Origin: Bacillota bacterium
GTDB taxonomy: Bacteria; Bacillota; Clostridia; Lachnospirales; Lachnospiraceae
Direction: 5' to 3'
Length of the DNA stretch: 64,000 nt
Assembly: GCA_023439505.1 (NCBI GenBank)
Contig: JAEXNR010000052.1
Coordinates: 1 to 64,000, forward strand
Positions 25,149-34,018 of this stretch are shown here, one piece after another. The translations under genes were made by a program, and so were the position numbers. Each line of letters opens with the position of its first letter. The first letter of the stretch is position 1. The notes below the pieces were generated by a model. That model did not search any database. It worked only from the letters and a program-made list of their open reading frames with translations, and was not told where the DNA came from.

Positions 25149-25736
25149 TTACACTGTTCTTATCTCATAAAAGATCAAACCCGCTTTTCCCACCGGTTCT
25201 TTCTTCCTGTTCGACTGATACGCATAGCTCCATTCCAGCATTACATTCTTTCCCATCCTGATCTCCTCCTGAAATTGCCCCTTGATGCCAGAGCAGTAAT
25301 CAATCAACTGAAAAATCTCCTCCTGGGTAAGGAAGGTAGTATTTCCGATTAATCTAAGATCATCCTCCTCGAAAAGAATGGTTACATCCTTCTTATGATA
25401 CGTGACCAAATTCCACAGATCGTCCTTCACTGCTTCGATGGCAATCCGCTGTCTTGAGATATCCAGAACTCCGCTTTTTATGGCAATAAAATATGGGTAA
25501 TAAATAATCAGATCCCCCGGAGTCAGCGAATCATATAATGCATCGGCAAAGCTTTTTGCTTCAATAGAATCCACCCCTATCCTTCTGGGTAAATTCAGGT
25601 CGTCCCCTGCCATAACAGCGCATCTGATTGTCCATAGGATCTCCGGATTTAATTGAACCGAAGGATCATATCTTCTCCAGGGTACAGAAGGTAAATTGGA
25701 TTTTTCCAATGCATAAAAGCCTTGTAATTTATTCAT
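25149..25736 (-). CDS. Unknown protein divergent from the repeat/AAA/VWA genes
   Basis: A 195-residue soluble protein that I do not recognise. GGAGG six bases upstream fixes the start at 25736 (MNKLQGFYALEK). It has no membrane helix or signal peptide and no clear catalytic motif. A segment near residues 75-95 (SLTPGDLIIYYPYFIAIKSGVL) and the C-terminal LEWSYAYQSNRKKEPVGKAGLIFYEI are the most distinctive. It has its own terminator and is transcribed away from the repeat protein, MoxR-like ATPase and VWA-like genes, with a 264-base shared upstream region. It may belong with them, but proximity is the only evidence. Confidence 0.6.
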   Translation of the reverse strand: MNKLQGFYALEKSNLPSVPWRRYDPSVQLNPEILWTIRCAVMAGDDLNLPRRIGVDSIEAKSFADALYDSLTPGDLIIYYPYFIAIKSGVLDISRQRIAIEAVKDDLWNLVTYHKKDVTILFEEDDLRLIGNTTFLTQEEIFQLIDYCSGIKGQFQEEIRMGKNVMLEWSYAYQSNRKKEPVGKAGLIFYEIRTV

Positions 25737-25901
25737 GTAAGCCTCCATTATCTAAAGCACCGAACTTCCAACGCAGCTTTTGATCAGTTACATTTAGAGT
25801 TTCCTATTCCGCGTTTTATTCCGTTTTAAAATTCCCCCTCTTAGATTACCATAGTTCCCTTATTTTGTACAATATCCTTTGTAATTTCTGCATTCCGTCA
25901 G

Positions 25902-25930
25902 TAGACCCATTTCCCATATAGTGATATAAT
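25902..25930 (+). promoter_or_regulatory. Promoter candidate for the repeat/AAA/VWA operon
   Basis: TAGACC at 25902-25907, a 17-base spacer and TATAAT at 25925-25930, about 70 bases before the start at 26001. Confidence 0.45.
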
Positions 25931-26000
25931 CATTTTGATTTTATTTACTTTATATAAAATTTAAATCTAAATCTTGTATTTCAGGAAAAGGAGGCTCCAC

Positions 26001-26801
26001 ATGGAACATGCACAGATGATCCGGATGATCAAGCATAATCCTTATGTTTTAATCTCCATAGACCACCCAACCGATGAAATGAAACTAACCGCAGTGAAAA
26101 CCAACGGCCTTCTGATTGAATATATTGATAATCCTACCAGAGAATTGCAGGAATTGGCCCTGGATTCCAATCCCAGAGCCATTCGATTTATTCCTGATCC
26201 TACCCCCGAAATGATGATAAAGGCAATCCAGGGAGGGTGGAATAACCTGGAGTACATCAAAAATCCAACTGACCAGGTGATCCGCGCAGCAATCAATCAA
26301 GCCGGTTGGGCCATCAAATATGTGAAGCAGCCAAGTGAAGAACTGCAATTACTGGCTGTTGCAAAGGATTATGATGCCATTCGATTTATCAAAGATCCCT
26401 GCGAAAGTGTGCAAATCGCTGCGATACGCAAGAATTATAATGCCATCAGATACATGAGTTCCCCCTCCATAGAAGCACAGCTCATGGCAATCCGGGAAAA
26501 TGAAGAAGCAATTAAATTCATTCCTGATCTTAATAAGAATAAGATCCTGGATTTTTTAAAAGTGAATATCCTGGTAATCAAATACATGAAGAAAGAGATC
26601 CTTCCGGAGGAATTGGAAGCGGTCTTAAAGGAAGTCTTATCAAAGGATGATGTAGAGGAGAAATATGTCAGGGATTATTTAAATTATAATCTGATGGAAC
26701 ACGGTGAGACCAGTCAGATGGATAAATTGATGTTGATTAACAGATATGGCAGCAGGAAGGCAAGAAAAATAGCTGTAGATGAGAAGTTGACACTTCTGTA
26801 A
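26001..26801 (+). CDS. Protein of seven 22-residue NP-type repeats
   Basis: A 266-residue protein. ATG 26001 follows AAAGGAGG; a frame from 25974 is longer but lacks a site. Residues 23-176 are seven uninterrupted repeats of exactly 22 residues. Each starts with Pro and follows the pattern P-[TS]-x-E-x-Q-x-x-A-[IV]-x-x-x-x-x-A-I-[RK]-[FY]-[IV]-x-[DN], and a degenerate half-repeat precedes them. The pattern predicts a helical solenoid; similar repeats occur in phage and bacterial proteins annotated only as repeat or DUF4116-like. Residues 177-266 are a charged helical tail. It is the first gene of a three-gene set with a MoxR-like ATPase and a VWA-like protein, which suggests an adaptor or target-recognition role. 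Confidence 0.8.
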   Translation: MEHAQMIRMIKHNPYVLISIDHPTDEMKLTAVKTNGLLIEYIDNPTRELQELALDSNPRAIRFIPDPTPEMMIKAIQGGWNNLEYIKNPTDQVIRAAINQAGWAIKYVKQPSEELQLLAVAKDYDAIRFIKDPCESVQIAAIRKNYNAIRYMSSPSIEAQLMAIRENEEAIKFIPDLNKNKILDFLKVNILVIKYMKKEILPEELEAVLKEVLSKDDVEEKYVRDYLNYNLMEHGETSQMDKLMLINRYGSRKARKIAVDEKLTLL

Positions 26802-26878
26802 ATAGATTATCCGTCATTCCCTTCTAACCGCATGTTAATACTGATTCACCATATAAAATCCGAGAAACGAGGACAAGC

Positions 26879-28009
26879 ATGAACTATAATGATACATTAA
26901 AGAGCGTGGAACTGGTGCTGTCTACCAAAGAAGTGCCATTAATCATCGGCGAGAGCGGAATCGGAAAGACTGCTCTGGCCAAACAGCTCGCAAGGACAAA
27001 TGATTGGAGGCTGATCGTAATCGATGGAAACCTCTTAAAGGAGGGTGAAATCGGCGGTCTTCCTGCCATAGAATCTTACAGGAAGGTAAATGAGCACGGA
27101 GAAGTCACCGAACTGAAAACTACCGTCTATGCCATTCATAACAAATTGAGAGAAATAGACGAAGCATTGGCAGAGAAGAGAACTGTTCTTTTGTTCGTTG
27201 ATGAGATCAACCGTTGTGAGCACACCGTACAACAAGAACTTATGAATCTGATTTTAAACAGAGAAATCAATGGCTATCAGTTACAGGAGGATGTCAGGAT
27301 ATTAGCTGCTATGAACCCTTCCGGAAAATACGGCGCCGCATTTGATTATCAGGTTGTGGACATGGATGCCGCACAGGAAAACCGGTTTGTATGGTTATAC
27401 ATGGAGTCTGATTCGTTGCAATGGCTGGAATGGGCAATGGATGCGGGAATCGATCAGAAGGTTCTTGACTTTATCTCCACCTTTCCGGAATACCTGCACA
27501 GGGTGAACGAAGATGATATAAGAGCGACACCAAGAAGCTATGAGAGAATTTCAAAGGTATATAAAGTCTGGCAAGAGCAGAAGGATACCATTCCCAGATC
27601 CGTATTTTTTAATGTCCTTCAGGGGAATGTGGGCAAATTTATCGCACAGGAGTTCCTTACCTTTATGGAATCAAACCATTCTGCCTTGATTTCCTTTGAA
27701 GATATCTTTACCGGCAACATACTTTCAGAAACAATAGTTCAGAGCATCCGAAGCGAAAGCCATACCAGGCTTTTTCTGGCCACACGAAATATATTAAAGA
27801 GATTAACCCAAGTGATCCGGCATGATATTGAGACCGATTATTATATTGACCGTGTCATTGTATTTCTTGAGAATTTTCCTGTCGACCTAAGAGTTGGAAT
27901 TATGAAGGAGATCAAAATAAGTTATCCGCAGCTATACCACCTTGCCATTGAAAAAGAATCCTTTGTGGATTTATATTTTAACGCAATTGCCTCTGTCAGG
28001 GAAAGATAA
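26879..28009 (+). CDS. MoxR-like AAA ATPase
   Basis: A 376-residue AAA+ ATPase. Walker A is GESGIGKT (residues 24-31), Walker B is VLLFVDEINR (Asp108, Glu109), and a sensor-1 Asn lies in AAMNPSG near 145. The DIRATPRSYERISKV segment matches the MoxR lid region with its conserved arginine. MoxR proteins work as hexamers with VWA-domain partners to remodel or activate a client protein, and the next gene encodes exactly such a partner. GAGGACAAGC precedes ATG. It is read 77 bases after the repeat protein, so the three genes probably form one transcript. Confidence 0.9.
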   Translation: MNYNDTLKSVELVLSTKEVPLIIGESGIGKTALAKQLARTNDWRLIVIDGNLLKEGEIGGLPAIESYRKVNEHGEVTELKTTVYAIHNKLREIDEALAEKRTVLLFVDEINRCEHTVQQELMNLILNREINGYQLQEDVRILAAMNPSGKYGAAFDYQVVDMDAAQENRFVWLYMESDSLQWLEWAMDAGIDQKVLDFISTFPEYLHRVNEDDIRATPRSYERISKVYKVWQEQKDTIPRSVFFNVLQGNVGKFIAQEFLTFMESNHSALISFEDIFTGNILSETIVQSIRSESHTRLFLATRNILKRLTQVIRHDIETDYYIDRVIVFLENFPVDLRVGIMKEIKISYPQLYHLAIEKESFVDLYFNAIASVRER

Positions 28010-28079
28010 CCCGGGAAAGAATCTATGAATAATTTCACTGTCGTCCTGATTTCACAGGACGCATCGGAAAGGAGCTCCT

Positions 28080-29474
28080 ATGGAAGATGATTTTAAACAC
28101 CAGGTGAAGAAGCTGCTGGCAAGTGCCTATGACCTGATTGATAATTTCCGTAATACCCATCATAAATATGAGAAATTAACAATATCCTTTCCGCCCTCTT
28201 ATCAAAAGGATTTTTTATCGTTGGTTGACAAGGTTAACCTAAGCTTGATGGAGGATAAGGATAATTTCTATGGTTATTTTCTCTTTCAGATGAACCGGGA
28301 ACTAAGATATGATATCAGCAGTCCCACTGCAATTAATTTCCGGGGGGCCAACTATGTCATCTATTTTAACCCTGTTCTATTTCTTAATTTAAGCCTGAAA
28401 CAAATGGAAAGCACCATAAAGCATGAAATCCTTCATATATTATCTCTTCATCTGGTTAGAGCAAGGGAATTAAATGGGCGTTACAGTACCCTGGCTATTA
28501 ATATGGCCATGGATATCGTCGTCAATTTCTATCTGACCAATCTTCCTCCTTATGCCACAACCCTGGAACGGGTGAACGCAAAATACGGGCTGGAGTTAAA
28601 GCATTATGCATCTTTTGAATATTATGCCGATCATCTTCAGACTGCCATCGATTTATTGGAGCAGGAGAAGGATGCGCCGGAAGATGACAGCAATCAGAAT
28701 GATGGGATTGAAACACAATATCAGGCGGGAAAAACTCACGATATCTGGGATGAATCCGTGGAAACAGACGAAAAGACACTGAAGGACTTTACGGAAAAGG
28801 TGATTCAGGTCTCAGAAAAAGGAGAACTGCCCACCCACGTTCAAAGCTTAATATCAGCTCTTAGAAACAGCCGGGGCGAATTGCCCTGGAATCTTTATCT
28901 TAACCGACTGATGGGGACGGTTGAGAGTAACAAGAAGAAGACCATCACAAGAAGAAACAGAAGACAGCCTGACCGGCTGGATCTAAGAGGAGAACTAAAC
29001 AGTCACAAAGCAAAGATCGTAATCGGAATTGACATCAGTGCAAGCATCAGCAATGAGGAGTTTCTCCAGGCCATGGTTGAAGTTCTGAGTATCGTGAAAA
29101 ACTATCATCATGAAGTCACCCTTGTCGAATGCGATGATGAGATCCGGCGGGCGTACAAAGTGAACTCCGGGAAAGATATTAAAGAAAGGATCAGCAGTCG
29201 GGGAGGTACCCGGTTTAGTCCGGTTTTTGAATACGCCAATCAGAAGAAAATTAATTTATTGGTATATTTTACTGATGGAAAAGGGGAAAATCATTTAACC
29301 CAGATCCCCAGGGGGTATCAGGTGCTCTGGGTCATATCCGGAAGCGGAGAAGCACTTTCCCTGAAAAAGCCTTATGGAATTGTGAAAAAGCTGAGTCAGG
29401 CAAAAGGGAAAGAAGAGATGGATACAGGAGATGCTCCGTCCGGAGGATTTTCCATGAATTATCATGAAAAATAA
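28080..29474 (+). CDS. DUF2201-type putative metallopeptidase with VWA-like domain
   Basis: A 464-residue protein with AAAGGAG before ATG. Residues about 110-130 carry KHEILHILSLH, an HExxHxxxxH zinc-protease signature as in the DUF2201 N-terminal domain. After an acidic, low-complexity linker (about 195-225), the C-terminal third is a VWA-like domain with the MIDAS motif DISASIS near residue 321, a following GGTRFSP threonine and FTDGKGE. All metal-binding residues of both halves are present. MoxR ATPases pair with VWA proteins; here the client may be acted on by the protease-like half. Biological function has not been established. Confidence 0.85.
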   Translation: MEDDFKHQVKKLLASAYDLIDNFRNTHHKYEKLTISFPPSYQKDFLSLVDKVNLSLMEDKDNFYGYFLFQMNRELRYDISSPTAINFRGANYVIYFNPVLFLNLSLKQMESTIKHEILHILSLHLVRARELNGRYSTLAINMAMDIVVNFYLTNLPPYATTLERVNAKYGLELKHYASFEYYADHLQTAIDLLEQEKDAPEDDSNQNDGIETQYQAGKTHDIWDESVETDEKTLKDFTEKVIQVSEKGELPTHVQSLISALRNSRGELPWNLYLNRLMGTVESNKKKTITRRNRRQPDRLDLRGELNSHKAKIVIGIDISASISNEEFLQAMVEVLSIVKNYHHEVTLVECDDEIRRAYKVNSGKDIKERISSRGGTRFSPVFEYANQKKINLLVYFTDGKGENHLTQIPRGYQVLWVISGSGEALSLKKPYGIVKKLSQAKGKEEMDTGDAPSGGFSMNYHEK

Positions 29475-29566
29475 TTCTCTGATCTATGTTGTACTTATGA
29501 TTGAAGAAGTCAGTAATAGCATAGGATGATATAAAGCACATAGACGATTTTGGCTAAATTTTATTA

Positions 29567-30007
29567 TTATTTTAGAATATATTTTATGGCGCTGTGATGA
29601 TTAACAAATCGCATGATTTGTATCTCAGAGAAGAACTCTTTTCTTACCTCCTCCTCCAAACGTTGCATTTGCATTCTGGTAACAGTTCTGTTGCCATGTA
29701 CAATGGCTATTTTTTTAGCCCTGGCCAGGCATAATTCAATGATTTGTTTAAAGTGTCCCGCACTTTCCTGTGATAAAGGATCTAATTTACTAATTGTTCC
29801 GATGAATGCACATTCCTTTGGATGAAAACGATGAAATAAATTCCAGAGGTCATGATAATATAATATCAAATCATCAGCATCAAGTTTACCTGATAGATCG
29901 GTGGTAATTATTTTATTGACATAATCCAGTTTTATCTTATGCAATCTGCTGTTTCCTTTCAAGTAAAAATCCAGTAGTCCATCATCATCTATGTGCTTTA
30001 TAAGCAA
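29567..30007 (-). CDS. Small unknown protein, possibly SpoIIAA/STAS-like
   Basis: A 146-residue soluble protein with alternating strands and helices: GTISKLDPLSQESAGHFKQI then IELCLARAKKIAIVHGN and a helical end. The pattern is loosely like the SpoIIAA/STAS fold but no signature residue settles it. The only start in frame is TTG at 30007 and there is no Shine-Dalgarno sequence before it, so the true start is uncertain or translation may be leaderless. A 12-bp inverted repeat lies 17 bases upstream. Confidence 0.45.
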   Translation of the reverse strand: MLIKHIDDDGLLDFYLKGNSRLHKIKLDYVNKIITTDLSGKLDADDLILYYHDLWNLFHRFHPKECAFIGTISKLDPLSQESAGHFKQIIELCLARAKKIAIVHGNRTVTRMQMQRLEEEVRKEFFSEIQIMRFVNHHSAIKYILK

Positions 30008-30023
30008 AAGTAGAAGCAGAAAT

Positions 30024-30058
30024 TATAGTTGCATTTATTGAATACTAATGCAACTATA
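30024..30058. promoter_or_regulatory. 12-bp inverted repeat with TTGCA half-sites
   Basis: TATAGTTGCATT (30024-30035) is the exact complement of AATGCAACTATA (30047-30058), spaced by 11 bases, in the short gap between the unknown gene and beta-phosphoglucomutase. The half-site looks like those of MarR-type regulators. No T-run follows on either strand. Confidence 0.5.
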
Positions 30059-30129
30059 CTACTATGATAAACACCAGATTGCAACCCGTTTTTACCAAAA
30101 TACAGCATACCTTACAATGATCACTCTCT

Positions 30130-30780
30130 TCATTTGTCTGTTGTGCAAACCTGAATTAGTTCCTCAAAACATGTCAAATGATAATCTGCCGGAGGATAAG
30201 AAAATGCATCTCCTATGGCGGCACTATCCATCCCTGCTGCACGTGCGGCATCAATTCCCGCCCTGGCATCCTCCACCACAAGACAATCTTCCGGCCTGAC
30301 ATGAAGATAGGATGCCGCCATTAGAAACACCTGAGGATCGGGCTTTGATTTTGTTATGTTATTTCCATCAGACACAGCATCAAAGAAACCTTCCAGCCCA
30401 ATCCGGTGCAATATAAATCCGGCATTCCTGCTGGATGAGCCTATGGCCAGCAGCAGTTTATTATGCTTTAGTTGTTCCAGCGTCTCTTTTACCTTCGGAC
30501 TCAAATCCTTACAGGACATCTGCTTTAACAGTTCCTGATAAATCTGATTTTTCTCCTTCGCCAACTGCTCTTTCTCCTGCCGGCATAAAGGCGCGCCCTC
30601 AAAACTTTCCAGGATAATCTCAAGGCTTTCCATACGGCTTACCCCTCTTAACCTGTTATTTATGGTTTCGTCAAAGGTAACCCCCATTCGATCCGCCACC
30701 TGCTTCCAGGCCATATAATGATATTGATCCGTATGACAAATCACTCCGTCAAGATCAAAAATCACAGCCTGATACTTCAT
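30130..30780 (-). CDS. pgmB: Beta-phosphoglucomutase
   Basis: A 216-residue HAD-superfamily enzyme converting beta-glucose 1-phosphate to glucose 6-phosphate. FDLDGVICHTDQYHYMAWKQ carries the nucleophile Asp and acid/base Asp plus the cap-domain His. GVSRMESLEIIL, the SSSRNAGFILHRIGL segment, SKPDPQVFLMAA and VVEDARAGIDAARAAGM complete the family pattern. It starts six bases after the GH65 phosphorylase gene, which supplies its substrate, and is the last gene of the long sugar operon. Confidence 0.93.
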   Translation of the reverse strand: MKYQAVIFDLDGVICHTDQYHYMAWKQVADRMGVTFDETINNRLRGVSRMESLEIILESFEGAPLCRQEKEQLAKEKNQIYQELLKQMSCKDLSPKVKETLEQLKHNKLLLAIGSSSRNAGFILHRIGLEGFFDAVSDGNNITKSKPDPQVFLMAASYLHVRPEDCLVVEDARAGIDAARAAGMDSAAIGDAFSYPPADYHLTCFEELIQVCTTDK

Positions 30781-30786
30781 TATAAG

Positions 30787-33111
30787 TCACCCTTTCTTTA
30801 CAACAATTTTATCCTTCAAGTCATAAACAGTTCCAAATATATGAAGTTGCTTTGCCGTCCCGTTCAACAGCGTAAATACCATCTCTGCTGTCTTCACTTC
30901 AATCTTTATCCTGCTGTCTTCATAATTAATCTTAAAACAATATTCATCCCAGCTTTTCGGAAGCATCGGCGCAAAATAAATACCGCTCTCCTTAATCCGA
31001 AGTCCCGCAAACCCATAGACAATTGCCATATAGGTACCGCCCATATTGGCTGTATGAATACCATCCTTGGTATTCTTATGGGTGTTGAATAAATCCAGCT
31101 TGGCAGAATCACCAAAATAATCATAGGCTTTATCAACCAGGCCCAGCTTTGATGCAACAATACTGAAAATACAGGTAGATAATGAGGAATCATGGGTTGT
31201 AACCTTCTCATAATAATCAAAGGACCTGCGGATTGTTTCTTCACTTTGAAAATCCTCTAAAATAAAGTGGGATAATACAGTGTCAGCCTGCTTACAAACC
31301 TGGTGTCTGTACAGCGTCAACGGATGATAGTGTAATAATAACGGGAAGTCCTCCTTGGGGGTCTTCCCAATGTCCCATCTTTTTTTATGTAAGAAAGAAT
31401 CATCCTGTGGATTAATTCCCAGCTCCTCATTGTATGGCAAATACATATTCGCCGCCGCATGATCCAACTCCCAAAGTTCCTCTTTGGTGAGCCCAAGTCT
31501 TTTCACCAGTGTGTTACAGGAATCATCTTCCAGCAAGTCAATTACTTTTATAGCCCATTCCATATTAAATTTTGCCAGTGCGTTCGTATAGTAGTTGTTA
31601 TTCACCAGACATGTGTATTCATCGGGACCAGTCACTTCGTGAATTTCGAATTTTCCGTTTACAAATAAGCCTGTGTCCAACCATAGTCTCGCGGTTTCAA
31701 TGATCAATTCCGCACCCATTTGATTCATAAAGGCCATATCTTTTGTGGCCAGATAATATTGGACTACGGCATAAGCAATATCCCCGCTGATATGATACTG
31801 GGCTGTCCCCGAAGGAAAATAACCGGAGCACTCCTCACCGTTAATTGTTCTCCACGGATATAATGCACCCTTTTCATGTCCCAATAACCTTGCATTACTC
31901 CTTGCATGAGGCAAAATCTTATATCGATAGGCAAGACTTTCCCTGGCCAATTCCGGATTGGTTAAAATCATACAGGGCAATATATACATTTCCGTATCCC
32001 AGAAAAAATGTCCCTCATATCCTTCCCCGCTTAATCCTTTGGCTGATATGTTACTGAATTCATCCTTACCGATAGACTGAAGCAGCTGATAGATATTATA
32101 AGTAGCCGCAATATCCAGCTCATCATCCCCTTTAATATCAATGCTGCTGTTTTCCCAGAAATTCCTCAGATATTCTGTTTGCTCCATATATAAAATCTCT
32201 GCCGTTAGCTTTCTGATATCCTTCATCTGTTGACTGCAAAATTCCATAAAGTCAGGATGTCTTATGCTGTCACCAAAACAGGTATATTGATATAAGGTAT
32301 ATTTTTCCCCTTCATTTACCGTCCCACGGATACACCCCTTAACGCACCCTTCGGATACTATGTATTCTTTTACTGAATCTTTAATATTTGTAGTATGTGA
32401 AACAGCCGTACATAAGGAAAGTCTGGATTTTCCGGTTTCCGAAGTAATATATGAGGTTTCATTATCAATTGAAATATCCTTTATATTCAAATATTGGGAG
32501 CTCTCATCAGCAACTCTTGGATCATTGGTATCGCAGTAATTTACTACCATTCCATTATGCGAAGTAAGAAATTGTATCCTTCCGCTGTAATTTAACGGTA
32601 TCATTGAATATTCAATAAAAAACAGGGGCAGGCGCACAAAAGATGTCATCCTCTTAATCTCTATCCTGGTACGCCTGCCCTTAGGTGATTCCCACTCAAT
32701 CTTCCTGATCGTTACTCCCTCTTCCATATCAAGGGTTCTCTCGCTGCTAATGACTCTGCCGCTAAACATGCTGAATGCTTCCCCATCAAGCAGTACTTTG
32801 ATATCTTGTGTGTCTGCAACATTTATGATCGTCTGCTTGCCCTCAACAAGTCCAAACAGTTTTTCTGCCTGTTTCATTTCTGTATAATCATAAAAGGCAT
32901 TGATATATTCACCCCGGATTGATACCATATCTTCCGGGTAACCTTCTTCAAAGCACCCACGAATGCCAATATATCCGTTTGAATTGTGAAACAAGGTTTC
33001 ATCTGTTAAAAGATCATTCTGATTTAAAGAAAAATCATGTTTTGAATATTTTTTTGTGCCCTGCATAATTAATTTGTATGATGCATTCTCAGATAAAACA
33101 CATCGATACAC
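30787..33111 (-). CDS. GH65 glycoside phosphorylase (maltose/kojibiose/trehalose phosphorylase type)
   Basis: A 774-residue inverting phosphorylase of glycoside hydrolase family 65, which splits an alpha-glucoside with phosphate to give beta-glucose 1-phosphate. The catalytic acid is the Glu in HEVTGPDEYT (near residue 490). FHNSNGYIGIRGCFEEGY near the N-terminus, GHFFWDTEMYILP, and GIHTANMGGTYMAIVYG at the C-terminal side are characteristic. Start is GTG 33111 with AAGGAAGG close by; ATG 33066 is an alternative without a site. The neighbour pgmB confirms the product. The exact disaccharide cannot be read from the sequence. Confidence 0.92.
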   Translation of the reverse strand: MYRCVLSENASYKLIMQGTKKYSKHDFSLNQNDLLTDETLFHNSNGYIGIRGCFEEGYPEDMVSIRGEYINAFYDYTEMKQAEKLFGLVEGKQTIINVADTQDIKVLLDGEAFSMFSGRVISSERTLDMEEGVTIRKIEWESPKGRRTRIEIKRMTSFVRLPLFFIEYSMIPLNYSGRIQFLTSHNGMVVNYCDTNDPRVADESSQYLNIKDISIDNETSYITSETGKSRLSLCTAVSHTTNIKDSVKEYIVSEGCVKGCIRGTVNEGEKYTLYQYTCFGDSIRHPDFMEFCSQQMKDIRKLTAEILYMEQTEYLRNFWENSSIDIKGDDELDIAATYNIYQLLQSIGKDEFSNISAKGLSGEGYEGHFFWDTEMYILPCMILTNPELARESLAYRYKILPHARSNARLLGHEKGALYPWRTINGEECSGYFPSGTAQYHISGDIAYAVVQYYLATKDMAFMNQMGAELIIETARLWLDTGLFVNGKFEIHEVTGPDEYTCLVNNNYYTNALAKFNMEWAIKVIDLLEDDSCNTLVKRLGLTKEELWELDHAAANMYLPYNEELGINPQDDSFLHKKRWDIGKTPKEDFPLLLHYHPLTLYRHQVCKQADTVLSHFILEDFQSEETIRRSFDYYEKVTTHDSSLSTCIFSIVASKLGLVDKAYDYFGDSAKLDLFNTHKNTKDGIHTANMGGTYMAIVYGFAGLRIKESGIYFAPMLPKSWDEYCFKINYEDSRIKIEVKTAEMVFTLLNGTAKQLHIFGTVYDLKDKIVVKKG

Positions 33112-33154
33112 TCCTTCCTTTTTACTTCCCCATTCATCGATATCACATGCTTAT

Positions 33155-34018
33155 TTAGAAGTTGTGACCAGTTTTATATATTCTGTTTTTATCAAAAGCA
33201 ACGCTAATACGCTTATAAACTGCCCTATAAGCCGTCCCGGCCGCACTGACCTCAAGAACCTCTTCGGCACAGCCCTGGTATATCAAATCGATACATTCCA
33301 GATACTCCTCTAGAATATCCTTACTTAACAATCTGTCATGATGCGCGGGCAGCATGATATCGTATCTGGAGCCGAACGCCTTCATCTTCTCTATGGTCAT
33401 TCTATATTCTTCTACGGTCAGCGAAAATTTCAGTGAAAGTAAAACGCCCTTGGCGCAGGCCGTATCACCGGTATAAAGCCATCTGCGTTCTATATCAAGC
33501 AGGCATATGGATCCCGGGGTATGTCCGGGGGTTAATATTACCTCCACATTGCGGTTTCCCAAAGAAAACAGATACCCTTCCTCCATATATTGATAGGAGG
33601 TTCCCTGTTTTATTTTGGCAAGTCTTCTGATAAGCAGTCGAACTATGGGTGAATTAATAAACCAGTCAGCAACCCCCACTTCTTTTAAGATTCCGCTTAT
33701 AAATTGGCTGCGTATCACTGTGTCACTGGATTCCTTTTCTACTTCCTTCTCAAGATGATGCAGAAAGACCTTATTAAAATACGCATTCCTGCTGATATGA
33801 TCCAGATGTCCATGGGTATTGACTACCTTGACAGGCAAAGAGGTAAGTCTTCTTACCACCTTTTCCAGCCTCTTATACCCTAGTCCTGTATCTATTAATA
33901 ACGCTTCCCGTTCTCCTTCCAGTAAGTACATATAGACCCTGCCGGCTCCGATTCCTTCTTCAATTCTCCATGTATGTGCATCTAACTGATTAACCGAATG
34001 ATTGGTACTGCTGCCCAT
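33155..34018 (-). CDS. MBL-fold metallohydrolase of the GH65 operon
   Basis: A 287-residue metallo-beta-lactamase-fold hydrolase with VVNTHGHLDHISRNAYF (HxHxDH), LTPGHTPGSICLLD, TGDTACAKG and LPAHHDRLL, giving a full binuclear metal site. It has no signal peptide. Start overlaps the upstream deacetylase stop as TAATG, and GGAGG precedes it. It is a close relative of the protein at 40293-41144. Inside a sugar operon, lactone or ester hydrolysis is plausible but unproven. Confidence 0.87.
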   Translation of the reverse strand: MGSSTNHSVNQLDAHTWRIEEGIGAGRVYMYLLEGEREALLIDTGLGYKRLEKVVRRLTSLPVKVVNTHGHLDHISRNAYFNKVFLHHLEKEVEKESSDTVIRSQFISGILKEVGVADWFINSPIVRLLIRRLAKIKQGTSYQYMEEGYLFSLGNRNVEVILTPGHTPGSICLLDIERRWLYTGDTACAKGVLLSLKFSLTVEEYRMTIEKMKAFGSRYDIMLPAHHDRLLSKDILEEYLECIDLIYQGCAEEVLEVSAAGTAYRAVYKRISVAFDKNRIYKTGHNF

